DNA of 64,000 bases from Tyto alba (Eukaryota; Chordata; Aves; Strigiformes; Tytonidae), in NCBI RefSeq assembly GCF_018691265.1, contig NW_024881296.1, positions 14,105,427 to 14,169,426 on the forward strand. Direction: 5' to 3'. The number at the start of each line of letters is the position of its first letter. The first letter of the stretch is position 1. The notes under the pieces are model-generated. The model saw only the letters and a program-made list of their open reading frames with translations. It did no database searches and had not been told where the DNA came from. A program made the position numbers and the translations under genes. Of the stretch, positions 49,093 through 61,095 are shown one piece after another.

Positions 49093-50594
49093 CAAAAGAA
49101 CAGGAAAAGAATTTAAGGGCCACATGCTGCCAGGTCACATGGATATGAGCTTGGAGAAATAGCTGTGAAGATAACACAAAGCTTGCAGGTTCCTACTGAT
49201 CTGAAACCGGCGTGGGGTACCCCCTCCCTTACTGCCCTGCCAGACCATGGACCTCTCTTTCAGATCTGACTGTTTCAACCAAACTGGGCTCAAAGGTGTG
49301 CTGGGATAACCATAGTGTGGCATCACTAGCGGCATCACTACCACCACATAGTGGTTTAGACCAAAGGAAAATAGGCCTTTCGGTTTTGCCTGTGTAGGTG
49401 TTTTGCTTTTTCTTCTGCTGAAGCTCATGCCTGTACCCGGGCGCAGGGGCAGCAGGAACTCGGCAGCTGCAGCAGCATGCCAAATTCATCTGGAGTCTCT
49501 TCCCTACCTCTGACTAGTCCCTGTGATGGATTACTTCATTGTACCCCAGATCCAAGAGCCCCTATCTCCTCTTAATGCCAGGGAGGCTATTGCCATCTCT
49601 TCTAACAGCCCTGATGTATAAAAGAGCTGAGGATGCAAAGTTCGGCAGCAACAGAGAAATTTTCACTGCCAAAGCTTCTGACTCTCTGATGCAAACACTG
49701 CTAGTCTATGATAATCCAATATGGTGACAGGTTTGGGGGGGTCTTCTCTTTTGTTCAGAGCTCTTTTCCTTGAAGGAATTGAAATCCACAGGCCAGGCAG
49801 CAATGCAGCAAGGGGGCAGCGCCCATGCTGCATAAAGAATGCTGCATATGCAAGGCCATGATGTCTCTTACAGCTGAGACACTCTGCACCCACAGTGCTG
49901 GCTGAAAACGGTGGCTCCTAAACATGCTGAATATCTCCAAACTGGATCAGCACTGTCAATTAACTGCTTCAGGAATAATTGCATCCATATTAACAAGGCT
50001 CCAAGCATTTTCAGCTTCACTTATTCTCTTTCTTTGAATACAATTCTGAATTAAAATCATATATTTATCCCAGTTCAACCCATCTTCCCTCCTTTTTTTT
50101 CTCCTTATTTTCCTCTTAAATGCTACTGAAATTGCTTTCCTGGGACATGAAAATTAATGTATGCAAATTGTTACACAGCGTTACCACTGCCACAGTGCCA
50201 CTATATTGCTAAGATGGTTAATTACCAGGATAATGCAGTTTGTCTGCTCTCTATCCCCTTGTGCTGCTCCTAAAAGGAAACAAAGGAAACGACATCAGAG
50301 AGACAAAGAGAGAGAGAATTCAGTCCCCTATTAATAACCACCATAAAGGAAATAAAGGATTAAAGGCCACTCGCAGCACACATGGCATACAGCTTTGTAT
50401 GGCACAGATGCTGAAGGGGGCCTTGGAACCAGGTCTGCACCTGGCCACGTTATTCATCAAGAGATAAACCTTGAGATGCTTGCTTAATTGACACTGAATT
50501 GCTTCTATGCCGAAAGGAATTTCACAGAAGTGAGATCTAAGTGAAAACCAAGGCCAGTGGCAAGAGCATCGCTTGGATTTACACAATACCTCTA
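49093..50594. other. Non-coding stretch; short TAAT-rich segment
   Basis: No gene is recognised. The segment 50150-50240 (ATGCAAATTG, GGTTAATTACC, GGATAATGCAG) is rich in octamer- and homeodomain-like motifs and could be a small regulatory element. This is a composition-based guess. Confidence 0.45.
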
Positions 50595-50690
50595 GCCTTG
50601 ATTCTGCCACTTTTAAGCAGCTATCACATTAGCAGGTGACTTAAACTGCTGTTGCTCTCCTTGTCTGTAAAAGCAGAGGTAACTTCCTCC
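50595..50690 (+). repeat. MIR-like SINE remnant
   Basis: 'TTGATTCTGCCACTTTTAAGC' followed by 'GGTGACTTAAACTGCTGTTGC' and 'CCTTGTCTGTAAAAGCAGAGGTAA' parallels MIR's 'CTGCCACTTACTAGC ... GTTACTTAACC ... CATCTGTAAAATGGGGATAA'. Degenerate but in the right order. Confidence 0.4.
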
Positions 50691-50754
50691 CCCAGAAAGT
50701 ATTTGGGGATTTACCTTAGAGATGAAATCCTAATTTCCTGGTGTCTCCTGACAG

Positions 50755-50798
50755 GGTAATATGTTCTCAATGTCTGAGAAGCCAGGTCCTCACCATAG
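50755..50798 (+). other. Candidate 44-bp micro-exon
   Basis: Bounded by an acceptor (TTTCCTGGTGTCTCCTGACAG ending at 50754) and a donor TAG|GTAAGT (50798/50799). Two frames are open through it. See also the 24-bp interval 350 bp to the right. Confidence 0.18.
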
Positions 50799-51150
50799 GT
50801 AAGTAATGTCATCACCAGCCTTTTTGTGCTCACTCTAATCCCTGATAACTTTACTGAAAGCCAATGACAGAGGGTGGTCCTGAATAAAAATGACATGATT
50901 TATCCTTAGGGAGCATACAGAGACTTAATAAAAAAAAAATAAAAGTCAAGAATCCCTATGGATTCTAATGACTACATAACTTTTAGAGCTGTTCTGTGGT
51001 ATTTAATAGCAATTTTAAAAGCATGGTTAAAACTGCCATATTGAATACACAATTGTTTATTGCATTTAAAGAGTTATTTATTTATTTTAAAATTGTTTCT
51101 ATCGATTTCATTCAATCTCTTTATGATCATGTTTGTGCTGCTCCTTCCAG

Positions 51151-51174
51151 GTTCTCTAAGACGCTTCCACAAAG
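51151..51174 (+). other. Candidate 24-bp micro-exon
   Basis: Bounded by a strong acceptor (GTTTGTGCTGCTCCTTCCAG ending at 51150) and a strong donor AAAG|GTGAGC (51174/51175). The length is a multiple of three and one frame is open, as in neural micro-exons. Could be coincidence. Confidence 0.18.
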
Positions 51175-52761
51175 GTGAGCTGTCCCTGTAGGTGACATCC
51201 ATTAAAAGGGTCAGTTGTTTTGAAAGAAAGAGAAAGAGATAATGAGAAAATCCAGCATTCACTGAGTGGGTAGGCACCAACACCCCACCTCCAGTTATCT
51301 TCAGCCAATAACACTATGTGGTGATGAGGTAATCCTTGCATCTGATACTATACAGCACAGCTTCAGTGGTCTGTAATTCTCCTTAAATGAGACAAAACCG
51401 GGAGCCTTCTCTCTGTTGTGCTGGTGCAAACAAGCATCTGAATTCAGATCTTCACAGTTACAGGGAAAGGGGGGCGGTGGGGAAGCGTGCCAGTGCTCAA
51501 GCTTTTCTTCCCTTCCTTCTTTTGTAACACGTAAGTGGGTTTGAAGTGTTTTACTCACGCAAGTTAAAGGAAATCCAAGCAGGTGGTTTGGTTCCTGCAG
51601 CAGATGAATCCCAGGATGGACTGGTTCTGAAGGCTTCTGAGTAAATTTAGAAAACTGCCATTTTTGTATCATTCACAAACCACCTCACTCTCCTTTCATC
51701 ATCCTAGTGCAACCAATGGAAAAAGAAATAAAAAGAATTTTTAACTCAGTATTTAAAACACATGAGTGAGGGGAAAGACAAGAGAAATAGCTTTGTTTTC
51801 CTCCGCTGATGTATTCTGTGTGCATTTCAGTCATGCCTGTATATTTTCTTTGACATGAAGAACAGCTTCTTCCGTTGGGGCCAGTGCCATCACAGTAGGC
51901 AGTCAGTATATGGGGCAGGATCCCGAAATGACAGAGCATTGTTAGCTAAAGCTTGGAAGCAGACTGTGTATTACAGGCAACACTTTGGGAGAGAAAGAAT
52001 AATTCCCCTCTTCATGCTTAGGCCCCAGGCTGTTTCTGCAGGTTTGTAAGGAGGAAGGAAACACCTTGTTACCAACTGAATATGCTTGGTGAGAAGTCAC
52101 GGCATGGAAAAGAGGGGTTGCACCCAACAAGCCTAGTCCCAGCCACCACCGAAGTCCCCCTGACTGCACCCAGAGCAAGAGCCAGCCTGGTGGCGTTCTG
52201 CAGTCACAATCCTGACTGCAAGAGTGATTTGAAATGGATTTACTGCCCTCTGTACTTGAGCATCACCAGCTGGATAACTGTCCTCGGCTGGCCGAACATT
52301 TTTAAGTGCTCGTTTTTCTGCTAGAAAGAGTGTTTCTCCCTTCGATCAGCTGCAATTACCCCAGCCATCTCTTTTAATTGTTGTCTTCCAGAAGATATAT
52401 TCTTTAGGGGCTTTCTTGCCAATACTAGTGGATGTTGTATTAGGGGATTATATTGACCTGCTGGGGCTGGTGGCCATCTTTCATCTGAAGCAAGCCAGTG
52501 TTAAAACTCCATGGACATGGATATTGGGATGGTTTTTGGTCAGGGGGCAGGGGAGGGTGTGTGGATGGGGCAGAAATGGAGACCCAGAAACACACGTGTG
52601 AATAGCAGCTGTGCCTCTTGAACGAGAGCCAGAACTCCACAGATGCCCAGCTGGGCGAGTCCATATGGAGCCTCTGGGGCTGGGAGCCATGGAGATGTTA
52701 CTTAATTTTGAGATGTCTTCCAATTTAATTGCTGAGTAGCCCCTTTTCTTTCTCTTAACAG
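51175..52761. other. Non-coding stretch, nothing recognised
   Basis: Frames up to 123 codons on the minus strand (51672-51301) have no family resemblance. No repeats were recognised. Confidence 0.55.
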
Positions 52762-52991
52762 GAGTTACAATGAGAGACCAGAGATACACAGCATGGCTGT
52801 TATTCAAGTATAAATCCACCCTGTCAAGGGCAGTGGCAGATCAAAATCCACTGCCATTTTACACAGCTCTCAGCTCCAGTCTGATCAGGAAGAAACAAAA
52901 GGAGAAGTGGGAGCATGTTGCCTATTCGCAGCACATTTGCTTCAGTGCACTCAGATACACAAATAAAAGTCCAGTGAAGAGAATGGAGTGA
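52762..52991 (+). other. Candidate exon: open frame after strong acceptor
   Basis: A long pyrimidine tract, CCCTTTTCTTTCTCTTAACAG, ends at 52761. The following frame is open for about 75 codons to a stop at 52989-52991. The peptide is basic in its second half (RKKQKEKWEH) and has no recognised family. No donor is needed if it were a terminal exon, but no clear poly(A) signal was identified. Confidence 0.15.
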
Positions 52992-53209
52992 ACACAAACT
53001 TAAAGAAATCCCATCCCAAGTGTGAAGCCACATAGCTCTTCTCCTTAAAGGCAGGAGATACACTAGTTTTGTACAGCACATTTGGAGAAGATTCAAATAC
53101 AAGAGGTAGAAAAGCTTTTGTACAGAAAAAAATGTAAAAACCACTCCTGTTCAATTAACCTTGAAAAATTATTTTGAACTTTTCTTGGTTTTTGTTTTGT
53201 TGTTTGTTT
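52992..53209. other. Non-coding stretch, nothing recognised
   Basis: Short interval leading into the GGTTT array; nothing seen. Confidence 0.5.
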
Positions 53210-53271
53210 GGTTTTGGTTTGGTTTGGTTTTGTTTGGTTTGGTTTGGTTTGGTTTGGTTTGGTTTTTTTTT
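53210..53271. repeat. (GGTTT)n pentamer array
   Basis: About ten GGTTT units, some with an extra T or a G-to-T change, end in T9. The GG pairs could support a two-tetrad G-quadruplex on the plus strand. Translation gives a spurious Val-Trp-Phe-Gly-Leu repeat. Confidence 0.9.
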
Positions 53272-54694
53272 AAATCAAGCATCCATTACAGTCGGCATTT
53301 TAATATCTGTCTTCTTTCCATTCTGTAGTCAGCTTGGTAAAATATGTCTTTCATTGTACAGGGCTTTCTCCCTTGCCCCTTGCCTTTCTCCCTGCCCAGC
53401 AGAAAAGGCATTTTGAACAGATTTCCTCACTCATCTCCACCACAGTTGTTTTGCAACATGAATGTAGCATTACTGTTGGCAATGACAGCTTGCCCTAACT
53501 CCTCTTGACTAAAAACAGGACGGATGTGCAGAGCCACGATGATGATACTCTTCAAAGTGTTCACTGATATCTAAACAGCATCACTGCACATTGGTGAAAA
53601 TATGTGTCCATCTACTCCCTGGGTCCCTGTTATATAAAAAGACTCTGCCTTTTCATGGCTGTTGCCTCTGCAGGGGCAGCCATTTGCTAGTTCAAGGATG
53701 CTCTAGCCTGAGTTACACGGGGCTATAAAAAGCCACCTGAAAGATGGCAAGAACTGGAGAATACAGCCTACTCTCTCTTCCTTCCTGTTAGGTTATCACA
53801 TTACTTGATCCTTATTCCTGAGTCCAGAAGGGTAACTGGTTTCTCCACAATGCAGAAAGAGTGGAGAAGAGTGAGAGTGCAGTGCAAAGCTGGATCACCT
53901 GAAATTTTCCTTGTTTCCAGCTATTTGAGAAGAGATACACCTAGCCTCCAAAATTCAGAATAGGATCCTGATTTTGATGTATCCCCGTGGTTACACACTT
54001 CTGAATCAGCAGATCTGGATCAGCTCATGATGGGGATGGACTTAGGCACAACACCCTGGTCAGCTCAGGAGTTGACCATCACTCAACCTGCACAAATGTG
54101 CCACCTGTACAGTTGATTTGGGCCCATATTAGAGTTAAACTTTGAATGTTCAAGAGAGATTCCTCCTACAGGGCAATATTGTAAATAAGAGCTTAGGGTC
54201 ACAGTCTCTTATCCCTGGAATATCTACAGTTATTTAAAACTTTCACTTTGCAGAATTGCAAAAACTGTTACTGCTGTGGGATAAAGAGAAGAAACAAAGA
54301 CTCCTGCAGGAACCAGAGTTGGTATACTACCAGTCACGACCAAGAAGGGAACATCTAGAGGAAAAAGAGAAATATTTTTAGGCAAAGCAGTGAGATAAGA
54401 ACGAAGTCACCCAGGCCAAGGGAGTCAAAATGTAGACAAGCTGTCAGGAGAAAATAATGCTCAGGGGAGGGAGGATGGTACGCTAGATGGCATGACCAAG
54501 AAAAGACATAGGGAGGGAGAATAGGACTCTACAAAAGCAGGTGAGAGAGCAAATGAAGAGTGAAGGGAAGCAGTGAAGTCAGTTTGTTTAGCAAGGGGCA
54601 AAGAATGTGCCTGATGATTTAGAGTACATCACTTTGTAGATGACCCACTTGAGACCTCTTAGCAGAACCTGCTTTCCAGAGTGCGTAAGAAAGA
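53272..54694. other. Non-coding stretch, nothing recognised
   Basis: No frame above 60 codons lies wholly within most of this interval and no repeat family is recognised. Confidence 0.6.
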
Positions 54695-54752
54695 AAAGCA
54701 ACAGCATTTAGAAAGGAAAGCAACAGCATTTAGAAAGGAAAGCAACAGCATT
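54695..54752. repeat. 22-bp tandem repeat, about 2.6 copies
   Basis: The unit AAAGCAACAGCATTTAGAAAGG occurs at 54695-54716 and 54717-54738 identically, with a partial third copy to 54752. Identity between copies suggests recent expansion. Confidence 0.9.
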
Positions 54753-55512
54753 GGTGTTTTTGACCTTCCCACATAAAAAAAACTAAATTGCATCACTACT
54801 GCCCAGACTGCCTCCTTACAGAAGTGTTGGCTATGACAGCCTCAATGCAGAAGGAAACTCAGAAATTTTGATCTAGGAAAGAGTCTTGTCGTGCCAGAAG
54901 GAACATGCAACTTGAGGATAGGCAGTGTGTCTTCCAGAAATGGGTTTTTCAGGGGGTTAAAGAGCTGGGTGCAGGTAGGGGATGGCATGGGAAGGAACCA
55001 TGGACATTTATTAACAGGGAAGTGGCACGAGGCCATTGGCAGGGAGGCTGAGATATCACAGTGAGAAGGAAAAATAACAAGTTCAAATCCTACACATCAG
55101 CTGCTCGGTGTGTGGGTGTAAGGAGGCTGTAGCTGCAGTGCCTCTTTCACCCCATTATTCTGTGGGATATATCTCCCCCACCTGGCACAGCCTCACATGT
55201 CCATTACATGAGGAGGAAACAGCCATATCTTGTCTCAGTTCTCTATCGCACCTGCACTCAACACTAGCTCTGCAAAAGGTCTTCTAGTATTTCATAAACT
55301 GGATCTTTCCTACAAGAATATATAAACATTTTGGTCTATGCTTACAGCATAGTATCCTCCAGACCTTATTTCATATAACTTCTTTTGTCACCGATGACAA
55401 TATTTTATCTTTCTTTCTCCATAGACCTTCAGCCCTAAGTGCAGATTTAAATGCATCTCTTCAGAGTCTGTTCATTAAATGCTAAACTATGTGTGTGCTT
55501 TTTTTCCCTCAG

Positions 55513-55683
55513 CAAAACAATCTACCTACTGATATCCTTTGCCCTGAAGAGGTGACTATTGCATCCTTGAAAGATGAGGAGATAACACTAAGAGGAAAGC
55601 TAACAAGCAACAAGGGGAAACTCAGTGACCACAGAAACTGGATGTCTGTAATGAGATACGAACTGAAAATGAGACAGCAGTGA
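55513..55683 (+). CDS. Candidate terminal coding exon, charged/coiled-coil-like
   Basis: A very good acceptor (GTGTGCTTTTTTTCCCTCAG ending at 55512) is followed in phase 0 by 56 open codons to TGA at 55681-55683. The peptide is hydrophilic and charge-patterned: CPEEVTIASLKDEEITLRGKL (about 10-30), then a basic stretch ending RYELKMRQQ. This looks like the end of a coiled-coil protein, with codon use natural for coding DNA. I do not recognise the family. No preceding coding exon can be assigned with confidence; the plus-strand exon candidates at 50.8-52.8 kb are the nearest possible partners. A chance frame of this length after an acceptor is not improbable. Confidence 0.3.
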   Translation, partial: QNNLPTDILCPEEVTIASLKDEEITLRGKLTSNKGKLSDHRNWMSVMRYELKMRQQ

Positions 55684-58600
55684 CACCCTGTTCTGCTACA
55701 CAGAGACAACATCATTCACCTTGCCTAATGAGCAGTGTGCCACAAAATGAGCAAAACCTGGGATTCATCTGCACTGAATAATATCTAGAGCAAGCTGCAC
55801 TGATAGGCAAACTTCATCTGGTGAAGAGTGAACATACTTAGCAAGCACAGCAGAATTATCCCATGATTATTATATGAGGGGTGAAAACAAACTAAATTGC
55901 ATTTATTTAAAAGGACACAGACAAGAGGTCTTTCAAAATTCTTAATAATATCTGTTCGCTTTACTACTTTTACAGAAATGGAATGATGGTTCCGTAAAAA
56001 CTTCTCTGCTCGGTATTCAACAACCCTCACTTTGCTTTTTGGGCTGTGCCAGTAGTGATCACTTTGAGATCAGAAGAAGACATTTGTGCTTTGCGCCAGC
56101 AGCAAGTGTATTTTTAGTGAGATACGTTTCAGTGGCACAACTTAATGGCCCCACAAACATCTAAGAGACAAAAGGATCAGTCACTGACACAGAAAAAAAG
56201 AACATCCAGCACCAGAAATATTAATTCTCAAAAGCGATGTGAGAGTTTTAGAAGATATGTACATCTGTAAACTTCAGTGCAGTAGTGAGCTACAAAACAT
56301 GGTGGGTTGGAAGAAGCACTAGCAGTAATTATCCCATAACTACCTAATGTGGGATGGAAGGATTTTTGTACCTTTCTTTGAAGTGGTTTGTTTTGGTCAC
56401 TCTTGGATACACTGTATTGGACAACAGAAGACACTGATCCAGCTAAATACCACAACTATATTTATCTTCCTACTTTTACAGCACTGAGCTATGCATCTAC
56501 AGTACCTTTCATACCAAACTCCTAGAATGCATTACAAATCTAAGGTCAAGACCTTCAAAAGCTACCATGTGTCTCACTCCAGTGCATGTCAGTGGGAGCT
56601 AGGAGCACACAACTGGCCTGCACTGGAATGGCTTTTTGCCACTTGGTCCTGCTAAAACTCAGCAGGAATTCAGGATGTGCAGCAGCATATCGAAATAAGA
56701 TTGAATGCCTATTAATGTCAATGAAAAAGATTTTATTAGCTTTAGTAGTATGGACAGAGTCCTAGCTGATTCAGCTTTGCTAGGCACTGTGGGGCAGGCA
56801 AACCCAAAAGGGAATGACTTAAATCACTGACTGGATTCAGCACGTAAGACAAGACGTTGTGCTGGGCGTGGCAGGGCAAACAAAGGAGAATGGCACATAA
56901 GATTGAACAAATAAAATGCAATACTCAAGCAGCAAATTAGCCAGAAAGATAGCAATATCTGTCCTGCAGGGGAAAAACACTCATCTGAGATTCAGATTAG
57001 TTAGCAGTACAAGGAATAAGTAATATAGTCTTATTTATCACAACAATGAATGTTTCATTCATCCCTGTTCCAAAGGAAGGAAATAAAACCAGCAACCGAT
57101 AATGTTTAGCATTTTTGCAGCACTGCTCATTTCAAATTGCAAAACTGTAATTTAAACGTTTTGGTACAAAGGCTAGTTTATACATGGGTCACTGAACCAC
57201 TGAAATGCAGCCTCCGCAAGAATAATATAGGTTGCAGTAGCAGTGGGAAAAGGTGGTTTTGGTGAAAAAATGATGAAACAAATAGCTGTTCCCATGAACA
57301 ATGTCAGGAAATGCTCTGTGACTGCACAGGACTGGGAGGCCCCAGAAACCTAAGCTGTCATCCAGAAGGCACCTGTACAGTACACCACCTGGCATGCTCC
57401 TCGCCTTCCCTAGGAAGCAGGGATATTGAGTCACAAAAAATAAAGGGTATTTTCTTCTGAAACTTGTTCCTGCCTGCTGATATGGTCCCTGAGCACTAGA
57501 GGGAAATGAAAGGAAGACAGGCTTAGGAAGTACCCAGATATGGATTTGGGGTTGCCAAGCCAATATTGGTAGCTCTCAGTGTGTAGTCAAGGCCTGCTGT
57601 GCTGCTTATGTGCACAATACAAAGACAGTGATTGTCTTCTTCTTAACAATTACCGCACTACACTTATCAGAAATTATTTCTATCTTCAGCAAAAAAAGCC
57701 ATCAGCTCCCCACTCCTCAGCAAAAGCGTTGCCTGCAAGACACTTGGTTCCAACAATGAAATTACCAAGTCACCTCTGGGCCAGTAATTCTATGAATGGA
57801 GAATGGTGCGTGGCTGAGGTTTGTTTCATGGCTAGGTAGCATTTTTATAGCTTTTCTGCTCTCTTGAGGTGTAGTTTAGAAAAAAAGAAGCAGGATTACA
57901 TGGAGACTGTGCAGTGTGAGTAAAGAGGTTTGCCTTTTCCAGAATGTCTTTGAAGGACAAGGCTGAGGGCAGGAAGAATGGCTTCAAAGTGAACAACAAA
58001 TTCCTACCATCATCTAAATGAAACAGGCTTCTCATTTATGCTGTCAGGATATTAATGGATTTTAAAACAGGTTAATCCAAGAAGTAACCAAGTGAAAAGA
58101 GAGGACTATCACTGCTGATACTCCTTTTATCCTATTTCTGCCTCTCTGACTACAAGCTGTTTCCTGCCAGCTGGAGGAGATGTGTCAGCTGGTGCTGGCC
58201 CATGACTCATGAGGAATCAACCTGCAGTGGGCTGGGCAAGACCTTGGTGGCCTCAGAGGCCAAATTAAAATTGTTCCATCACAAGAGAGGAAAAGGACTG
58301 GAAGGCATCGCTCCACCCTTCCCCTGCCTGAAATACCACAGGAGACAAACCCAGGGGAAACAGAAACCCTGAGGATTCCTTGGCAGAAGACCCTCCTGGG
58401 GACTGTTCACTGTAGGGGATGGGGCTTTCTTGTGTGCAACATGGATAGCAGGCACTGGAAAAGGGCTGGCATGAGTATTGGGCAGAGGGGAGTGCTCAAG
58501 GCCCACACAGCTCCTTCCCAATCTCTGAGGAGCTCTTCCCAGGCCCACTCGCTTGTAGTGCCATCAGACCCCACAACTGGTTGTGTAGAGCAGCATGCAG

Positions 58601-60244
58601 ACTGGGGGCAGTCATCACAAGTCAGTCACTTGGAGTTTCTCATAAACAATGTTGGTTGTATGAGATACTAACCTAGAAGGTCTCTTGGAAAAGACTCTCT
58701 TTTAAAAAATTGATTTAGTCATAACAAAGCCCCAGCAATTTCTATGTTACAGCAGACTGGGTTAATCCTTGGGGGCAAAATATTTTTTATATGCACAGTA
58801 TATAAATATTTTATATATGTTTCTTGTGACTGACTGCCTACTTACTCATCTGGTGATGCTGGCCAGTTAGAAAGCCACTTGTTCTCCAGCAGTGAAGGCC
58901 TGTCTAATAGTGAAAGATAGCTGGTTGACATCAGACAATAGAGATGTCTAAGACCCTTTTTTCTGCCAGTCCCTCAGCCTTAGATAATACAAGAATATTT
59001 TAAAATATTTTTGCCACTTAAAAAAAACCGACAGTGCACAACTAAAGTAGTATTTGCACATGTGTAAATGTGTTAGCTAGCTAGCTTTTCTTCATTTTCT
59101 CCCACTTTCAGAAATTAAACTTCTGGAAAATATTGTCAACTTTTACATGACATTTGAGATATTAAAAAAAAAAACAAAAAAACAACCCAAAAAACCCCAA
59201 CACACCCAACAGTGAATTTGATAGTATGATGGTTATTGTGTGACTCACCCCTATAAGTATAACAACTGAGAGTTTATAAAATATGCACTTAAGCTCTGGG
59301 CTGCCCACCTACACTCAATTTCCTCTGACTGTGGAATGTCCTTTGGCAGCTTTGCAGCTAACCGATACCCAGGAGTCTGAGGAAAACACTACAACTTGTA
59401 CAGTATGATTGGTCTAAATCCTGTAGGCTCGTATTTCAGCCAGCCAGAGGAAGGTTACTTGTAAAACACAACCACACTTTGTGACAGACAAGAATTTATG
59501 GGGCCATGGTTGGAAATTGTGTGCTCAGATTGTACAGAGACAAATACATTAAAACTCCGAGATAGATATTACAACAAAAGGCATCTTCAAATTTTTCCCT
59601 TTCTGCCACAACCTTTTGGCTCACAAGCCAAGATATGTGCTAGTTAAAGAGAAGCCTGCCTGGCTACACACCCTGTACCCAGTGATGTTCAAGTGTTGAT
59701 AGAAATATTACTCCTTAACTCAGCTACCCCTCTGCATTACCGGAGCGCTGTGCCTAATGCACACTCATCACTCCCACATCGTGCTTCCCAGTGGAGCTGT
59801 GACCACCCCTGTAGAAATCCCTTGCTGAACATTCAACATGCTTCTGTTGCATGCTGATCTTCCTGTGAGAGCAAGTGGAGGCTGCTGTAACAGTATTGTC
59901 CTTCACTTCTGGCATCCTTCTTTAGCTGGATGTACGTCCTGGAGAAGAGACCTGTGCTCAGCTTGCTTGTGGCCCTCCTGAGATCAGAGGTGGCTCTCAC
60001 AGTTATTAAAAAATAAGCATACCTTTATGCAATTCTCAGTCTTCTTTGGTGTTCACTGAGGCTATCTCATACCCTTTAAACAATTCAGTCCTTTGTCTAC
60101 ATGCAACTTTTCCTGGAGTTTCTTCTAAGAGAACTGAGGCTCTGCTCTCTGGAGGCAAATGCTTCCCTTCTTGTCCTTAGCCTGTCCCAGTCACAGCACA
60201 GGCATTAATCCTTGTGAGAGATGACTTGTAACTCTCTGAAACAG
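55684..60244. other. Non-coding stretch, nothing recognised
   Basis: No gene is recognised; frames up to 124 codons (57563-57189 minus) lack family resemblance. AT-rich low-complexity DNA lies at about 58780-58825 and an A-rich tract with C interruptions at about 59162-59211. Confidence 0.55.
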
Positions 60245-60300
60245 GGACTGAGGAAAACAACCTGAGAGAAACATGGACTGAGAAAAACAGCCTGAGAAAG
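60245..60300. repeat. 30-bp tandem duplication
   Basis: Two imperfect copies start GGACTGAG at 60245 and 60275 and share AAAACARCCTGAGA. They are followed by a purine-rich stretch (about 60294-60327) directly before the LTR candidate, a position where a retroviral polypurine tract would lie. Confidence 0.6.
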
Positions 60301-60345
60301 AGATAAGGGATGGGGAGGGGAGCAGAGTCCCTCTGAGCTGAAGAA

Positions 60346-61070
60346 TGTCTCAAAAACTCACAAGTAAGGAAACTGTAGTCACTGGGTGATTAGCATGGAG
60401 GCTGAAGCTGATAAGATTGCCTGGATAGCACAGGATGCAGCCAGAGGAGGGGGCCCTGTGGAGACAGGACAATTCTGCTCTAGTGCATCTTGTAAAGTTT
60501 CAAGGGCCATTTCTCTGGTGAATGACCTTTGCTTCATTATCCATGAAATGCATATTAAGGTTGACACCCCTGCATATGCTAATGAAGATTAACAAGATCA
60601 TGCTAGTTGCATCATCCCATGAAGCACTTTACTCCTCCCCATACATGTGGTACATAGGTATGTGGGTCAACCTATGGGAGGGACCCAAGGAAAGTGTGTA
60701 TAAGTTAAGGCAGGGGCAAAGAGAAAGAAATATAGAAAGAAAAAAGAAGATGTGAAGAAGACACATGCAACTCTGACAAACTCAAATGGGACCAACGCAG
60801 GAACCTGGACCAGTGATCTCTATTTCTCTATTCTCTCTCTATTTATCTTTTCTTTTTCTCCTTTTCCCTTATTACCATCAAGTAATGCAAGACATACTAT
60901 ATCACTTGCCATAATTCATCATATACTTAGCCAATCATTGTGTATCCAATTAGTATATTGTGGGAAATTAATAAGTGTCGGGACTTTGAGACTTGTCTCA
61001 CCGTTGTCCACTCTGTTGAGGATTTACGAATCTAAGTCACTTGTCTCCCTTGCCTGAGTGGGACGTGGCA
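60346..61070 (+). mobile_element. Probable solo LTR of an endogenous retrovirus (ERVL-like?)
   Basis: The segment has LTR architecture on the plus strand. It opens with TG (60346, or TGTAGTC at 60374) and has a long U3-like part with ATGCTAATGAAG-type motifs. A TATA-like TATAAG lies at 60699-60704 and a purine-rich then pyrimidine-rich middle follows. An AATAAG poly(A)-signal-like motif near 60970 is followed by GTGTCGGGACTTTGAGACTTGTCTCACC. It ends in GGGACGTGGCA at 61070. The total of about 700-725 bp is normal for avian class III LTRs. No flanking target duplication was found (AAGAA or GAAAC left, ATTCT right), so the left boundary is uncertain or the flanks have decayed. No viral gene was recognised on the plus strand on either side. 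Confidence 0.45.
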
Positions 61071-61095
61071 ATTCTAAAAGCTTGTGTTTGTTTTT

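Noticed and set aside
53174..53416. Plus-strand frame rich in Trp, Phe, Gly and Leu
   Set aside because: It is a translation of the GGTTT array.
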